64,000 nt of DNA from Kitasatospora sp. MAA19 (lineage in GTDB: Bacteria; Actinomycetota; Actinomycetes; Streptomycetales; Streptomycetaceae), in NCBI RefSeq assembly GCF_029894125.1, contig NZ_JARXYZ010000039.1, positions 1 to 64,000 on the forward strand. Direction: 5' to 3'. Positions 35,726-44,722 of the stretch are shown here, in pieces. The notes beneath the pieces were generated by a model. That model worked only from the letters and a program-made list of their open reading frames with translations. It did no database searches and was not told where the DNA came from. Position 1 is the first letter of the stretch, and each line of letters starts with the position of its first letter. The position numbers and the translations under genes are program-made.

Positions 35726-36022
35726 TCATTCGTCGTCGTCGTTGTGGTAGCGCCTCCTCGCGGAGAGGAGTTGCACCTCGGGGCGGCCGGCGACCAACCG
35801 CTCACAGCTGTCCAGGATCTCGGTGACGTACCCGGCCTCGCCGGACACCACCGCGAGGCCGATCTCGGCCCTGCGGTGCAGATCCTGGTTCCCGGTCTCG
35901 GCAGCGCACACGCTGTACTTGCGCTGCAGTTCGGCCACGATGGGCCGCACGATCGAACGCTTCTCCTTGAGCGAGTGGACGTCGCCCAGCAGCAGGTCGA
36001 AGGTGAGTGTTCCCACGAACAT
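35726..36022 (-). CDS. DUF503 (YlxP-like) protein
   Basis: 98 residues, beginning MFVGTLTFDLLLGDVHSLKE, with KRSIVRPIVAELQRKY in the first helix. This small family sits between infB and rbfA in many Gram-positive bacteria and is suspected to act in ribosome assembly or RNA binding; the function is not settled. Acidic C-terminus NDDDE. Confidence 0.9.
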   Translation of the reverse strand: MFVGTLTFDLLLGDVHSLKEKRSIVRPIVAELQRKYSVCAAETGNQDLHRRAEIGLAVVSGEAGYVTEILDSCERLVAGRPEVQLLSARRRYHNDDDE

Positions 36023-36110
36023 GTGTGACAGGTCTAGCCGACCTGGAAGGCCTCGGGGGAAGCCGCCCGGAACCGGGCTGGCGTACGAGGACCGACCCTA
36101 CACAGCGAGA

Positions 36111-36153
36111 CCGGGGCCGGTCGACGGAAATACCACCCGTCGACCGGCCCCGG
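36111..36153 (-). terminator. Terminator of infB
   Basis: Perfect 15-base stem (36111-36125 with 36139-36153), 12 bases past the infB stop. DUF503-rbfA-truB may therefore also have their own promoter. Confidence 0.7.
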
Positions 36154-36164
36154 CGGCCACCCGC

Positions 36165-39100
36165 TTACGCGCGCGGCTTCTCGCGCATCTCGTAGGTCTC
36201 GATGACGTCGTCGACCTTGATGTCGTTGAACGACCCCAGGGTCACACCGGCCTCGAAGCCCTCGCGGACCTCGGTCGCGTCGTCCTTGAAGCGGCGCAGA
36301 CCCTCGATGGTGAGGCTCTCCGCCACGACCTTGCCGTCGCGGATGAGGCGGGCCTTGGCGTTGCGGCGCAGCAGGCCCTCGCGGACCAGCACACCGGCGA
36401 TGTTGCCGAACTTGGAGGAACGGAACACCTCGCGGATCTCCGCGGAGCCGAGGCGCACCTCCTCGTACTCGGGCTTGAGCATGCCCTTGAGGGCGTTCTC
36501 GATCTCCTCGATCGCCTGGTAGATGACCGAGTAGTACCGGACGTCCACGCCTTCCTTGTCGGCCGCAGCGCGCGCACGGCCTTCGGCGCGCACGTTGAAG
36601 CCGATGATGATGGCGTCCGAGCCCATCGCCAGGTCGACGTCGGACTCGGTGATCGCACCGACGCCGCGGTGCAGCACCCGGAGCTCGACCTCCTCGCCCA
36701 CGTCCAGCTTGACCAGGGCGTCCTCAAGGGCCTCGACCGAACCGGAGACGTCACCCTTGATGATGAGGTTGAGCTGCTCGATGGAGCCGGCGGCGATGGC
36801 CTTGTCCAGGTCCTCCAGGGACACCCGGACCCGACGCTGCGCGAAGGCGGCGTTGCGGTCGCGGGCCGAGCGCTTCTCGGCGATCTGGCGGGCGGTGCGG
36901 TCCTCGTCGACGACGATGAAGCTGTCGCCGGCGCGGGGCACCGAGGTCAGACCGAGCAGCAGCACCGGACGGGACGGGCCGGCCTCGGTGAGGTGGTTGC
37001 CGTTCTCGTCCAGCATCGCGCGGACGCGGCCGTAGGCGTCGCCCACGACGATCGAGTCGCCGACGCGGAGCGTACCGCGCTGGACCAGCACGGTCGCCAT
37101 GGCGCCGCGGCCCTTGTCGAGGTGCGCCTCGATGGCGATACCCTGCGCGTCCTGCTCGGGGTTGGCCCGCAGGTCGAGCGAGGCGTCGGCGGTGAGGACC
37201 ACGGCCTCCAGCAGCTGGTCGATGTTCAGACCCTGGCGCGCGGAGATGTCGACGAACATGGTGTCGCCGCCGTACTCCTCGGCCACCAGACCGAACTCGG
37301 TCAGCTGACCGCGGACCTTGGTCGGGTCGGCGCCCTCGACGTCGATCTTGTTGACGGCGACCACGATCGGCACACCCGCGGCCTTGGCGTGGTTCAACGC
37401 CTCGACCGTCTGCGGCATGACACCGTCGTTGGCCGCGACCACCAGGATCGCGATGTCGGTGGACTTGGCACCACGGGCACGCATGGCGGAGAACGCCTCG
37501 TGACCCGGGGTGTCCAGGAAGGTGATCGGGCGCTCTTCGCCGTTCACGATCGTGGCCACCTGGTAGGCGCCGATGTGCTGGGTGATGCCACCGGCCTCGC
37601 CGGCCACCACGTTGGACTTGCGGATGGCGTCCAGCAGGCGGGTCTTACCGTGGTCGACGTGACCCATGACGGTGACGACCGGCGGGCGCGGGGCCAGCTG
37701 GTCCTCGTCGCCCTCGTCGGCGCCGAAGTCGATGTCGAACGACTCCAGCAGCTCGCGGTCCTCGTCGTCCCGGCTGACGATCTCCAGCTGGAAGCCCATC
37801 TCGCCGGCCAGCAGCTCGAGGGTCGCGTCGGAGACCGACTGGGTCGCGGTGACCATCTCACCGAGGTTGAACATGACGGAGACGAGCGCGGCCGGGTTGG
37901 CGTTGATCTTCTCCGCGAAGTCCATCAGCGAGGCGCCGCTCGACAGGCGAACGGTCTGGCCGTTGCCGCGGGGCAGCATCACACCGCCGACGGACGGGGC
38001 CTGCATGGCCTCGTACTCCTGGCGCTTCGCCCGCTTCGACTTGCGGCCACGCGCCGGGCGACCGCCCGGGCCACGGCCGAAGGCGCCCTGCGTGCCACCA
38101 CGGGCACCCGGGCCGCCGGGACGACCACCGAAACCACCGGGGCGCGGGCCGAAGCCGCCGCCGCCACCCGGGGCACCGCCACCGGGACGCGGACCGCCGA
38201 AGCCGCCGCCACCGGCCGGACGCGAGCCCGGACCGGCCGGACGACCCTGGAAGCCCGGACGGGCGCCACCGGCACCACCCGGACCACCCGGACGGCCGCC
38301 GGGGCCACCCGGGCCACGGCCACCGGGGCCCGGACGCGGGCCGGGAGCCGGACGCTGCGGCATCATGCCCGGGTTCGGGCGCGGCATGCCGGACGGGGTC
38401 GGGCCGCCGGGACGCGGGCCGGCCGGACGGGGCATGCCATCCGGACGCGGACGGTCGCCACCGGGACGCGGGGCGCCACGGTCGGCACCGGGAGCACCAG
38501 CGGGACGCGGACGGTCGCCACCCGGACGCGGGGCGCCACGGTCGGCACCGGGAGCACCGGCCGGACGCGGACGGTCGCCACCCGGACGCGGGGCGCCACG
38601 GTCGGCACCGGGAGCACCGGCCGGACGCGGACGGTCGCCACCCGGACGGGGACGGTCACCGGAGGGAGCGCCGCCACCCGGACGGGCACCCGGCGCGGCC
38701 GGACGACGGTCGCCGGGGCGGGCCATGCCGGTGGCGCTGCCCGAGGTGAACGGGTTGTTGCCCGGACGCGGACCGGCCGGACGCGGGCCCGGACGGGCGC
38801 TGCCGCCGGCAGCGGCGGGGGCGGACGCCGGACGCTGGGCCTGGGCGGCCGGGCGCTCGGCGGGGGCCTCGGCCGGAGCCGGGGAGGAGAACTCGGCCGC
38901 CGGAGCCGCAGGTGCGGCGGGGCGGGCCGCCGGGCGCGGGCCCGGGGTCGGCGCACCCGCGGGGCGCGGGGCGGCGGGCGCGGCCGGGGCGGCGGGAGCC
39001 GCTGCGGCCGGGGTGGGACGGGGGCCCGGGGTCGCGGCAGGGCGCGGACCCGGGGTCGGGGCACCCGGCTTGGGTGCGGCCGCGCCGGCGGCGGAGCCAC

Positions 39101-39323
39101 CGGCGGGCTGGGGCGCCGCGGGCTTGCGCGGGCCCGGCTTGGCAGCGGAACCACCGGTGGTGGGGGCCACTCCCAGAGCGTCAGTCAACTTGCGTACGAC
39201 CGGCGCCTCGATGGTCGAGGACGCCGAACGGACGAACTCACCGAGCTCGGTGAGCTTGGCCATGACGGCCTTGCTCTCCAAGCCAAGCTCCTTGGCGAGT
39301 TCGTAAACCCGGACCTTAGCCAC
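36165..39323 (-). CDS. infB: Translation initiation factor IF-2
   Basis: GTPase that brings initiator tRNA to the 30S subunit. 1052 residues: a conserved N-terminal IF2N segment (AKVRVYELAKELGLESKAV), about 400 residues of Pro/Gly/Ala/Arg-rich linker, a G domain with P-loop GHVDHGKT at 554-561 and NKID, then domains II-IV. The linker contains a 20-residue tandem repeat (38461-38640). GTG start with AGGAG four bases upstream. It follows ylxR across 247 bases that hold 11-base repeats. Confidence 0.97.
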   Translation of the reverse strand: MAKVRVYELAKELGLESKAVMAKLTELGEFVRSASSTIEAPVVRKLTDALGVAPTTGGSAAKPGPRKPAAPQPAGGSAAGAAAPKPGAPTPGPRPAATPGPRPTPAAAAPAAPAAPAAPRPAGAPTPGPRPAARPAAPAAPAAEFSSPAPAEAPAERPAAQAQRPASAPAAAGGSARPGPRPAGPRPGNNPFTSGSATGMARPGDRRPAAPGARPGGGAPSGDRPRPGGDRPRPAGAPGADRGAPRPGGDRPRPAGAPGADRGAPRPGGDRPRPAGAPGADRGAPRPGGDRPRPDGMPRPAGPRPGGPTPSGMPRPNPGMMPQRPAPGPRPGPGGRGPGGPGGRPGGPGGAGGARPGFQGRPAGPGSRPAGGGGFGGPRPGGGAPGGGGGFGPRPGGFGGRPGGPGARGGTQGAFGRGPGGRPARGRKSKRAKRQEYEAMQAPSVGGVMLPRGNGQTVRLSSGASLMDFAEKINANPAALVSVMFNLGEMVTATQSVSDATLELLAGEMGFQLEIVSRDDEDRELLESFDIDFGADEGDEDQLAPRPPVVTVMGHVDHGKTRLLDAIRKSNVVAGEAGGITQHIGAYQVATIVNGEERPITFLDTPGHEAFSAMRARGAKSTDIAILVVAANDGVMPQTVEALNHAKAAGVPIVVAVNKIDVEGADPTKVRGQLTEFGLVAEEYGGDTMFVDISARQGLNIDQLLEAVVLTADASLDLRANPEQDAQGIAIEAHLDKGRGAMATVLVQRGTLRVGDSIVVGDAYGRVRAMLDENGNHLTEAGPSRPVLLLGLTSVPRAGDSFIVVDEDRTARQIAEKRSARDRNAAFAQRRVRVSLEDLDKAIAAGSIEQLNLIIKGDVSGSVEALEDALVKLDVGEEVELRVLHRGVGAITESDVDLAMGSDAIIIGFNVRAEGRARAAADKEGVDVRYYSVIYQAIEEIENALKGMLKPEYEEVRLGSAEIREVFRSSKFGNIAGVLVREGLLRRNAKARLIRDGKVVAESLTIEGLRRFKDDATEVREGFEAGVTLGSFNDIKVDDVIETYEMREKPRA
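38461..38640. repeat. Three 60-base tandem repeats inside infB
   Basis: Units at 38461-38520, 38521-38580 and 38581-38640. The last two are identical and the first differs at a few bases. A partial unit precedes at about 38440. They encode PGADRGAPRPGGDRPRPAGA-type units of the linker. Confidence 0.9.
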
Positions 39324-39390
39324 TTCACTCCTGATCTATGAGTCCGGGGTGTCTCGTCCGCCGGACCGTCGCTACTTCATGGGCGTACCC

Positions 39391-39434
39391 ATCGCGTACT
39401 CATCGCGTACTCATCGAGTGCTCATCGCAATCTC
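39391..39434. repeat. Four 11-base direct repeats upstream of infB
   Basis: ATCGCGTACTC, ATCGCGTACTC, ATCGAGTGCTC and ATCGCAATCTC are contiguous and begin about 70 bases ahead of the infB start codon. The 11-base period is close to one helical turn. Confidence 0.7.
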
Positions 39435-39570
39435 GACCTACTTCCACTTCGCGAGGTACCTGACTGGTGCACGGCGTGCGGCTGCCCGCGCGCTGTGCTT
39501 GTTGCGGTGGTTCTCCGTCGCGCAGAGCGACGGCCGTAGCGGGAGGTTCCCCGGGCGGGCCTGAGTGGAC

Positions 39571-39870
39571 TCAGGGCTCCGGGGTGTCGCCTGCCCGCTC
39601 CCCGATGAACTCGCGGAGCCGCTCCGTGTCGAGCGTGCCCTGGAGCCGGAAGGCCCGGGGGAACGCCCGACGGCGGACCGCGAGGTCGAGGCAGGCCGGA
39701 TCGGGGTGCAGGTGCGCGCCCCGGCCCGGCAGTGCGCCACGGGGATCAGGGACGCAGACGCCCTCGACCGCCGTGACACGCAACAGCTGGTGCTTGGCCG
39801 CTCGCTTGCGGCAGCCCACGCAGGTGCGTTCCGGGCGTGCTCGGACATGCGTCCGGCCAGACGAAGGCAA
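39571..39870 (-). CDS. YlxR (DUF448) RNA-binding protein
   Basis: 99 residues with PERTCVGCRKRAAKHQLLR and the GRGAHLHPDPAC segment matching the GRGAY-type RNA-binding loop of the family. The start is TTG at 39870, five bases after a strong GGAGGGG. It always sits between nusA and infB; some homologues act on transcription or RNase P, so a nucleoid/RNA role is inferred. Confidence 0.9.
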   Translation of the reverse strand: MPSSGRTHVRARPERTCVGCRKRAAKHQLLRVTAVEGVCVPDPRGALPGRGAHLHPDPACLDLAVRRRAFPRAFRLQGTLDTERLREFIGERAGDTPEP

Positions 39871-39966
39871 GTCTACCCCTCCGAAGGGACATGGCGCCGC
39901 CCCGCCGATCCCGGGGGGAGCGGCGGGGGGCCTTTGGACAGAGCGAGCGGCCGGTCAGCGCCGCAC

Positions 39967-41001
39967 TTAACGGTCGGCGTCCCGGTCGATGTCCCGGTCA
40001 GCGTCCCGGCCGCCGTCCTCCGGCTGGCCCTCGGTGTCCGGCCGGATGTCGATCCGCCAGCCGGTGAGGCGGGCGGCGAGGCGGGCGTTCTGCCCCTCCT
40101 TGCCGATCGCCAGCGACAGCTGGTAGTCGGGCACGATCACCCGGGCGGAGCGCTGGGCGAAATCGACGATCTCCACGCTGGTCACCCGTGCGGGGGACAG
40201 CGCCGCGGCGACCATCTCGCGAGGGTCCTCCGACCAGTCGACGATGTCGATCTTCTCGCCGTGCAGCTCGCCCATCACCGCGCGCACCCGGCTGCCCATC
40301 GGGCCGATGCAGGCGCCCTTGGCGTTCAGGCCCTGCCGGCGCGACCAGACCGCGATCTTGGTGCGGTGGCCGGCCTCACGGGCGATCGCGGCGATCTCCA
40401 CGCTGCCGTCCGCGATCTCCGGGACCTCCAGCGCGAACAGCTTCTTCACCAGGCTCGGGTGCGTCCGCGACAGCGTCACCGAGGCCCCGCGGACACCGCG
40501 GCGCACCGCCACCACGTAGCACTTCAGCCGGGTGCCGTGCCGGTAGTCCTCGCCCGGGACCTGCTCCTGCGGCGGCAGGATGGCCTCCAGCTTGCCGATG
40601 TCGACCAGCACGTTCTTCGGGTCGTTGCCCTGCTGGACGACACCGGTGACGATGTCGCCCTCCTTGCCGGCGTACTCGCCGAAGGTCTGGTCGTCGGCGG
40701 CGTCGCGCAGGCGCTGCATCATCACCTGGATGCCGATGCTGGACGCGATCCGGCCGAAGCCGTTCGGGGTGTCGTCGAACTCCTTCGGCTCGACGCCCTC
40801 GTCCAGCTCCGCCGGGTCCTCCATCGCCCACACGGTGACGTGGCCGGACTTGCGGTCCAGGTGCACCCGGGCGCGACGGCGCGAGCCCTCGGTGCGGTGG
40901 TACGCGGTGAGGAGGGCGGACTCGATGGACTCGACCAGCAGGTCGAAGGGGATGTTCTTCTCGTTGACCAGCGTGCGCAGGGCACTCATGTCGATGTCCA
41001 C
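39967..41001 (-). CDS. nusA: Transcription elongation/termination factor NusA
   Basis: Binds RNA polymerase and RNA during pausing, termination and rRNA antitermination. N-terminal domain, S1 domain (EGDIVTGVVQQG...), then two KH domains (GACIGPMGSRVRAVM; LAIGKEGQNARLAARLTGW). 344 residues with no extra acidic repeats, plus an Asp/Arg-rich tail. GTG start with GAGGAGG at seven bases. Downstream of rimP by 54 bases. Confidence 0.96.
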   Translation of the reverse strand: MDIDMSALRTLVNEKNIPFDLLVESIESALLTAYHRTEGSRRRARVHLDRKSGHVTVWAMEDPAELDEGVEPKEFDDTPNGFGRIASSIGIQVMMQRLRDAADDQTFGEYAGKEGDIVTGVVQQGNDPKNVLVDIGKLEAILPPQEQVPGEDYRHGTRLKCYVVAVRRGVRGASVTLSRTHPSLVKKLFALEVPEIADGSVEIAAIAREAGHRTKIAVWSRRQGLNAKGACIGPMGSRVRAVMGELHGEKIDIVDWSEDPREMVAAALSPARVTSVEIVDFAQRSARVIVPDYQLSLAIGKEGQNARLAARLTGWRIDIRPDTEGQPEDGGRDADRDIDRDADR

Positions 41002-41055
41002 GGCTACGCCTCCTCGTCTTTCGTCACGTTCGTCATGGTCCAGGCGGTGCGCAGG

Positions 41056-41604
41056 TCACTCCGCACCGTCGTCCCCCTCCTCGGAGGCGTCCGCGAAGTC
41101 CGCGGCCTCGTCGAGGAGCTCGTCGTCCTTGCGGTTGAACTCGACCTGGACGCGCGCCCGAGCCACCTCGGCGTACGCCAGACGGCGCTCCTTCGGACGA
41201 CCGCGGCCCTTCACCGGCTGCACCTCGACCAGCGCGCCGTCCTCGTCCGCCTCCAGCACCCGGGCGACGATCTCCCCGCCGTCGACCAGGTGGATCTTGG
41301 CCAGCCGGCCCTCGGCGCGCTGCCAGTGCCGGGGCAGGTCCAGCGGGCGCTCCGCGCCCGGCGAACCGACCTCCAGCAGGTAGGGCTCGTCACCCATCAG
41401 GTCCGACTCGTCCAGGGCCTCACCGACCACCCGGCTGAACTCGGCGATGGCGTCCATGTCCACGCCGCCGTCGGTGTCGACGTCGATCTGCACCTGGCGG
41501 CGGTTGCCCGCCTTGGTGACCTTGACGTCCTCGAGGTCCAGTCCGGCCTGCACGGCCAGCGGCTCCAGCAACGCGCGCAGCCGGTCGGTGTGGGTGGTGC
41601 TCAT
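41056..41604 (-). CDS. rimP: Ribosome maturation factor RimP
   Basis: Needed for 30S assembly. Recognised from LRALLEPLAVQAGLDLEDV, VEVGSPG-like LLEVGSPGAERPL and first-gene position before nusA. The start is ATG at 41604 (MSTTHTDRL, 182 residues) with GAGGAG nine bases upstream; the frame to 41703 is leader. The acidic tail is SEEGDDGAE. The operon's promoter probably lies just upstream: TAGGCT on the minus strand at 41704-41709 is a possible -10. Confidence 0.93.
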   Translation of the reverse strand: MSTTHTDRLRALLEPLAVQAGLDLEDVKVTKAGNRRQVQIDVDTDGGVDMDAIAEFSRVVGEALDESDLMGDEPYLLEVGSPGAERPLDLPRHWQRAEGRLAKIHLVDGGEIVARVLEADEDGALVEVQPVKGRGRPKERRLAYAEVARARVQVEFNRKDDELLDEAADFADASEEGDDGAE

Positions 41605-41908
41605 CCGGGTGGACTCCTCGGCCGCGTCTGCTGTTGTCAGAAGGTCGCTCCGCACCCTCCGGCGCCGGTCCGGCGCACACCGGGTCACGGCAGCTCGGCC
41701 CAAAGCCTAGCCGGTGAAGCCGGGAACCACCGATTCCGGACCACCGCCGACCGGTCGCACGCCACCCACTGCGAGCAAGCTCACACCGGCCCCCGCCGAG
41801 CCCCGAGATCCGAAACCAGGCCCGAAATCGTGGGGATTCTGTAATCATTCACGCCAACGAGGACCGGCGGGGAGGCCGCCCTCCCGCACACGCCCCGGAG
41901 TGACACCG
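41605..41908. promoter_or_regulatory. Divergent rimP/lipoprotein intergenic region
   Basis: 304 bases with no gene. TAGGCT (minus, 41704-41709) and TGTAAT (plus, about 41839-41844) are candidate -10 boxes; no convincing -35 or operator is seen. Confidence 0.3.
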
Positions 41909-43018
41909 ATGCAGCCGCCCAGCCGACGGAGCTTGCTGGCCCTCGGGCTGCTCGTCCTCACCGCATGTACCAGCGGCTACGACGGCAACGACGCCGCGCC
42001 CGGCAACCGCGGCCCGCTGCCGAACCCGGACGAACCGGTCGTCCTGCGCTCCATCGCCGCCACCGACACCCTGCTCAGCGGCTACGACACCCTGCTCGCC
42101 GGCCCTGGCGGCGCCCAGGCCGCCCTGCTCCAGCCGCTGCGGGCCGAGGTGGCCCAGCACCGCGCCGCGCTCGCCTACGGCCTGCCCGCCGCCTCGATCC
42201 CCCCGGCGCCCCCGGCCACGCCCACACCTTCGGGCCCGGCCACACCGTCGGGCCCATCCACGCCTTCGGGCACGCCGGCCGCCACCCCGACCGCCGCGCC
42301 GGTGACCACCCCCGCAGCACTCGCCGCGCTCGAACGGCAGACCGCCCAGACCCGCCTCGCCGACCTGGCCGCCGCCAGCCCGCCGCTCGCCCGCCTGCTC
42401 ACCTCCGTCGCCGCCTCCGACGTCCTGCACGCCGTCGCACTCGGCGACACCACCGCGTCGGCCACCCCGCCCGCGGCCGCCGGCACGCCCACCGAAACGC
42501 CGACCGCGCCCCCGGGCGACAAGCCCACCGGCTCCCCCTCCCCCTCGGCCACTCCCTCCACCGCCGCGGCCGTCACCGCCCTCCAGGGCGCGCTCGGCGC
42601 CGAACACGCCGCCGTCTACGGCTACGGCGTGGTCGGCGCCCGGCTCCCCGAGGACCAGCAGCGCGCCGACGCCCGCACCGCCTACGCCGCCCACGAGGCC
42701 CGGCGGGACTCCTGGCAGCGGCTGCTCGCCTCCCTCGGCGCCACCCCGACCGCCGCCGCCGGCGGCTACCAGCTCCCGTTCGCCGTCACCGACACGGCCG
42801 GCGCCACCCGGCTCGCCGCCCACCTCGAAACCCGGCTCACCGCCGTCTACGCCGACCTCGTCGCCGCCGTCCCCGGCCCCCAGCGGAGCGCCGCCGCCGA
42901 CGCCCTGCGCGAGTGCGCCCTGCGCGCCCACCGCTGGGGCGCCGCCGACACCGCCTTCCCCGGCATTCCCGAGCCCCTCCCCACTCCCACCGCCGCCCCT
43001 ACGGCCACCCGGCCTTAG
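41909..43018 (+). CDS. Lipoprotein with ferritin-like DUF4439 domain
   Basis: 369 residues. Lipoprotein signal: RRSLLALGLLVLTAC with lipobox Cys20. A mature N-terminal helical region, two Pro/Thr/Ser-rich linkers (about residues 95-135 and 190-220), then a four-helix ferritin-like domain (LQGALGAEHAAVYGYGVVGARL ... AYAAHEARRDSWQRLL). Ligand-type Glu/His residues are visible but metal binding is unproven. ATG at 41909 follows CCGGAG. Probably anchored on the outer face of the membrane; role unknown. Confidence 0.85.
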   Translation: MQPPSRRSLLALGLLVLTACTSGYDGNDAAPGNRGPLPNPDEPVVLRSIAATDTLLSGYDTLLAGPGGAQAALLQPLRAEVAQHRAALAYGLPAASIPPAPPATPTPSGPATPSGPSTPSGTPAATPTAAPVTTPAALAALERQTAQTRLADLAAASPPLARLLTSVAASDVLHAVALGDTTASATPPAAAGTPTETPTAPPGDKPTGSPSPSATPSTAAAVTALQGALGAEHAAVYGYGVVGARLPEDQQRADARTAYAAHEARRDSWQRLLASLGATPTAAAGGYQLPFAVTDTAGATRLAAHLETRLTAVYADLVAAVPGPQRSAAADALRECALRAHRWGAADTAFPGIPEPLPTPTAAPTATRP

Positions 43019-43114
43019 GGTCTGTCCGGGCCGCGCCGCTGACCTGCGGTTTCCCGTCCATGGCCGACAATGGACGGGTAGTACCAACGGGGGAGCGTCA
43101 ACCGGAAGGCCGGC

Positions 43115-44038
43115 ATGTCGGGAGCAGCACCGCAGATCACCGTCCCCACCTGGCTGGCGCACAGCGTCACCGCGAGCCAGGGCGAGCCGGGCCGGCAGTG
43201 GCTGGCCGGGCTCCCCGCGCGGGTGGCCACGTACCTGGCGCGCTGGGACCTCACCCTGGAGCGGGTGCTCGACCCCGGCGGCAGCCTGAGCCTGGTCGGG
43301 TACGTCCACCGTGACGACCTCTCCCCCGCCGTCCTCAAGACCGGACTGCGCACCCCCGAGACCGCCCTGGAGCACGCGGCGCTCGCCCACTGGGCCGGCC
43401 GCGGGGCCGTCCTGCTGCTGGACTCCGACCCGGCCGAGGGCGTCCTGCTGCTGGAGCGGCTGCACGGGGAGATCCCGCTGCGCTCGCTCGCCGAGGCGAA
43501 GGCGATGCTGGAAGCGACCAGCCTGCTGCACCGGCTCTGGTCCGACCTGCCGGAGGGCCACCCGTTCCCGTCGCTCGCGACACGGACCGCCGATACCTCG
43601 GAGCGGCTGCAAGGACTCCGCGCCCTTCCCGGAGCGGCCGAGGCCCAGTCGCTGGTCACCGAGGCGCTGGAGACGGCCGACGGCCTGGCCGGCTCCGCCA
43701 CCGAGACCTTCCTGCTCCACGGGGACTTCCACCACGGCAACGTGCTCGCCGCCGACCGGGCACCCTGGCTGGCGATCGACCCGCGCCCGCTGGCCGGCGA
43801 GCGCGCCTTCGACCTGGCCCGGCTGGCCCTGGACCGGGCGGACACCCTGGTCGGCTCCCCGGGCGTGGCCGCGGCCGTCCGCCGCCGGCTGCACCAGCTC
43901 GCGGACGCGCTGGAGGTGGACCGGGAGCGGCTGCGCGGCTGGACGCTGTTCCGGGCCGTCGACCTCGCCCTGCGGGCCCTGGCGGCCGGCCGGCAGGAGG
44001 ACGCCGAGCTCTACCTGGAGTTCGCCAGGGCGCTTTAG
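43115..44038 (+). CDS. APH-fold small-molecule kinase
   Basis: 307 residues of the aminoglycoside/hydroxyurea phosphotransferase family. Lys75 (AVLKTG) is the likely ATP-binding lysine; LLHGDFHHGNVLAAD (201-214, catalytic Asp204, Asn209) and AIDPRPL (Asp222) form the active site. The substrate cannot be predicted: such core-genome members need not confer resistance. ATG at 43115 with GGAAGG upstream. Confidence 0.85.
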   Translation: MSGAAPQITVPTWLAHSVTASQGEPGRQWLAGLPARVATYLARWDLTLERVLDPGGSLSLVGYVHRDDLSPAVLKTGLRTPETALEHAALAHWAGRGAVLLLDSDPAEGVLLLERLHGEIPLRSLAEAKAMLEATSLLHRLWSDLPEGHPFPSLATRTADTSERLQGLRALPGAAEAQSLVTEALETADGLAGSATETFLLHGDFHHGNVLAADRAPWLAIDPRPLAGERAFDLARLALDRADTLVGSPGVAAAVRRRLHQLADALEVDRERLRGWTLFRAVDLALRALAAGRQEDAELYLEFARAL

Positions 44039-44092
44039 GGCGGGTCCGACGATTCCCGCCGGGCGTGCGACGCGCATCGTCGGACCCGCCCT
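44037..44092. terminator. Long bidirectional terminator
   Basis: Perfect 17-base arms AGGGCGGGTCCGACGAT/ATCGTCGGACCCGCCCT around a 22-base loop, beginning inside the kinase stop codon and ending two bases before the stop of the convergent acetyltransferase. Confidence 0.8.
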
Positions 44093-44094
44093 GG

Positions 44095-44652
44095 CTAGGC
44101 CCTGGACGCGCCGGGCTCGCGCAGCGGAAGCCGCGCCCCCATCACCGCGTACAGCCGGTCCGTCGCGGGGAAGCGCACCGCGCGGGCGAGGTCCTGGTAG
44201 CCGAGCGCCCGGTAGAGGCGTCGCGCGGGGGTCTCCGCGTCGATCGCGGAGAGGATGCTGCGGTCCAGCCCGGAGTGCTCGCAGAGGGTGCGGATCAGCC
44301 GGGAGCCGACGCCCTGGCCCTGGAATTCGGGCAGCACGTGCAGCTCGGTGACGGCGAACACGTCGTCCAGCCAGCCGCCGTGGCCGCCCGCGCTCAGGTA
44401 GGGCTCGATCACCGTGCTCCACCAGTGCTCGCGCTGGTTGGGCATCCCGTAGCCGAAGCCGACCAGCCGATCGTCGCTCATCGCGCCGAACGCGATCACC
44501 CCGGCCTGGCGGGCGTGCCGTCCGACGATGTGCAGCCGGACCGCGACCTCCTCGGACGTCAGGCCGAACGCCACCGCCTGGACCTCCAGCGCCTGCGGCG
44601 CCCAGGCCGCAAGGTCGATGGCCTCGATCGTCACCCCGGTCAGCTGATCCAT
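44095..44652 (-). CDS. GNAT family N-acetyltransferase
   Basis: 185 residues. The acetyl-CoA-binding motif A is VLPEFQGQGVGSRLIR, followed by SAIDAETPARRLYRALGY typical of the fold's last strands. The start MDQLTGVTIEA at 44652 is preferred over the frame to 44709. Substrate unknown. It follows another GNAT gene by 70 bases on the same strand, so the two may be co-transcribed. Confidence 0.85.
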   Translation of the reverse strand: MDQLTGVTIEAIDLAAWAPQALEVQAVAFGLTSEEVAVRLHIVGRHARQAGVIAFGAMSDDRLVGFGYGMPNQREHWWSTVIEPYLSAGGHGGWLDDVFAVTELHVLPEFQGQGVGSRLIRTLCEHSGLDRSILSAIDAETPARRLYRALGYQDLARAVRFPATDRLYAVMGARLPLREPGASRA

Positions 44653-44722
44653 GCCCCGGACGTTACTACTAGCGGGCCGGTGGCGCGGGCGAGGATCGGA
44701 ACCGAACACCCGGGGCCCGGAG

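Noticed and set aside
38461..38640. Regular 60-base repeats as a CRISPR array
   Set aside because: No unique spacers; they are in-frame protein repeats inside infB.
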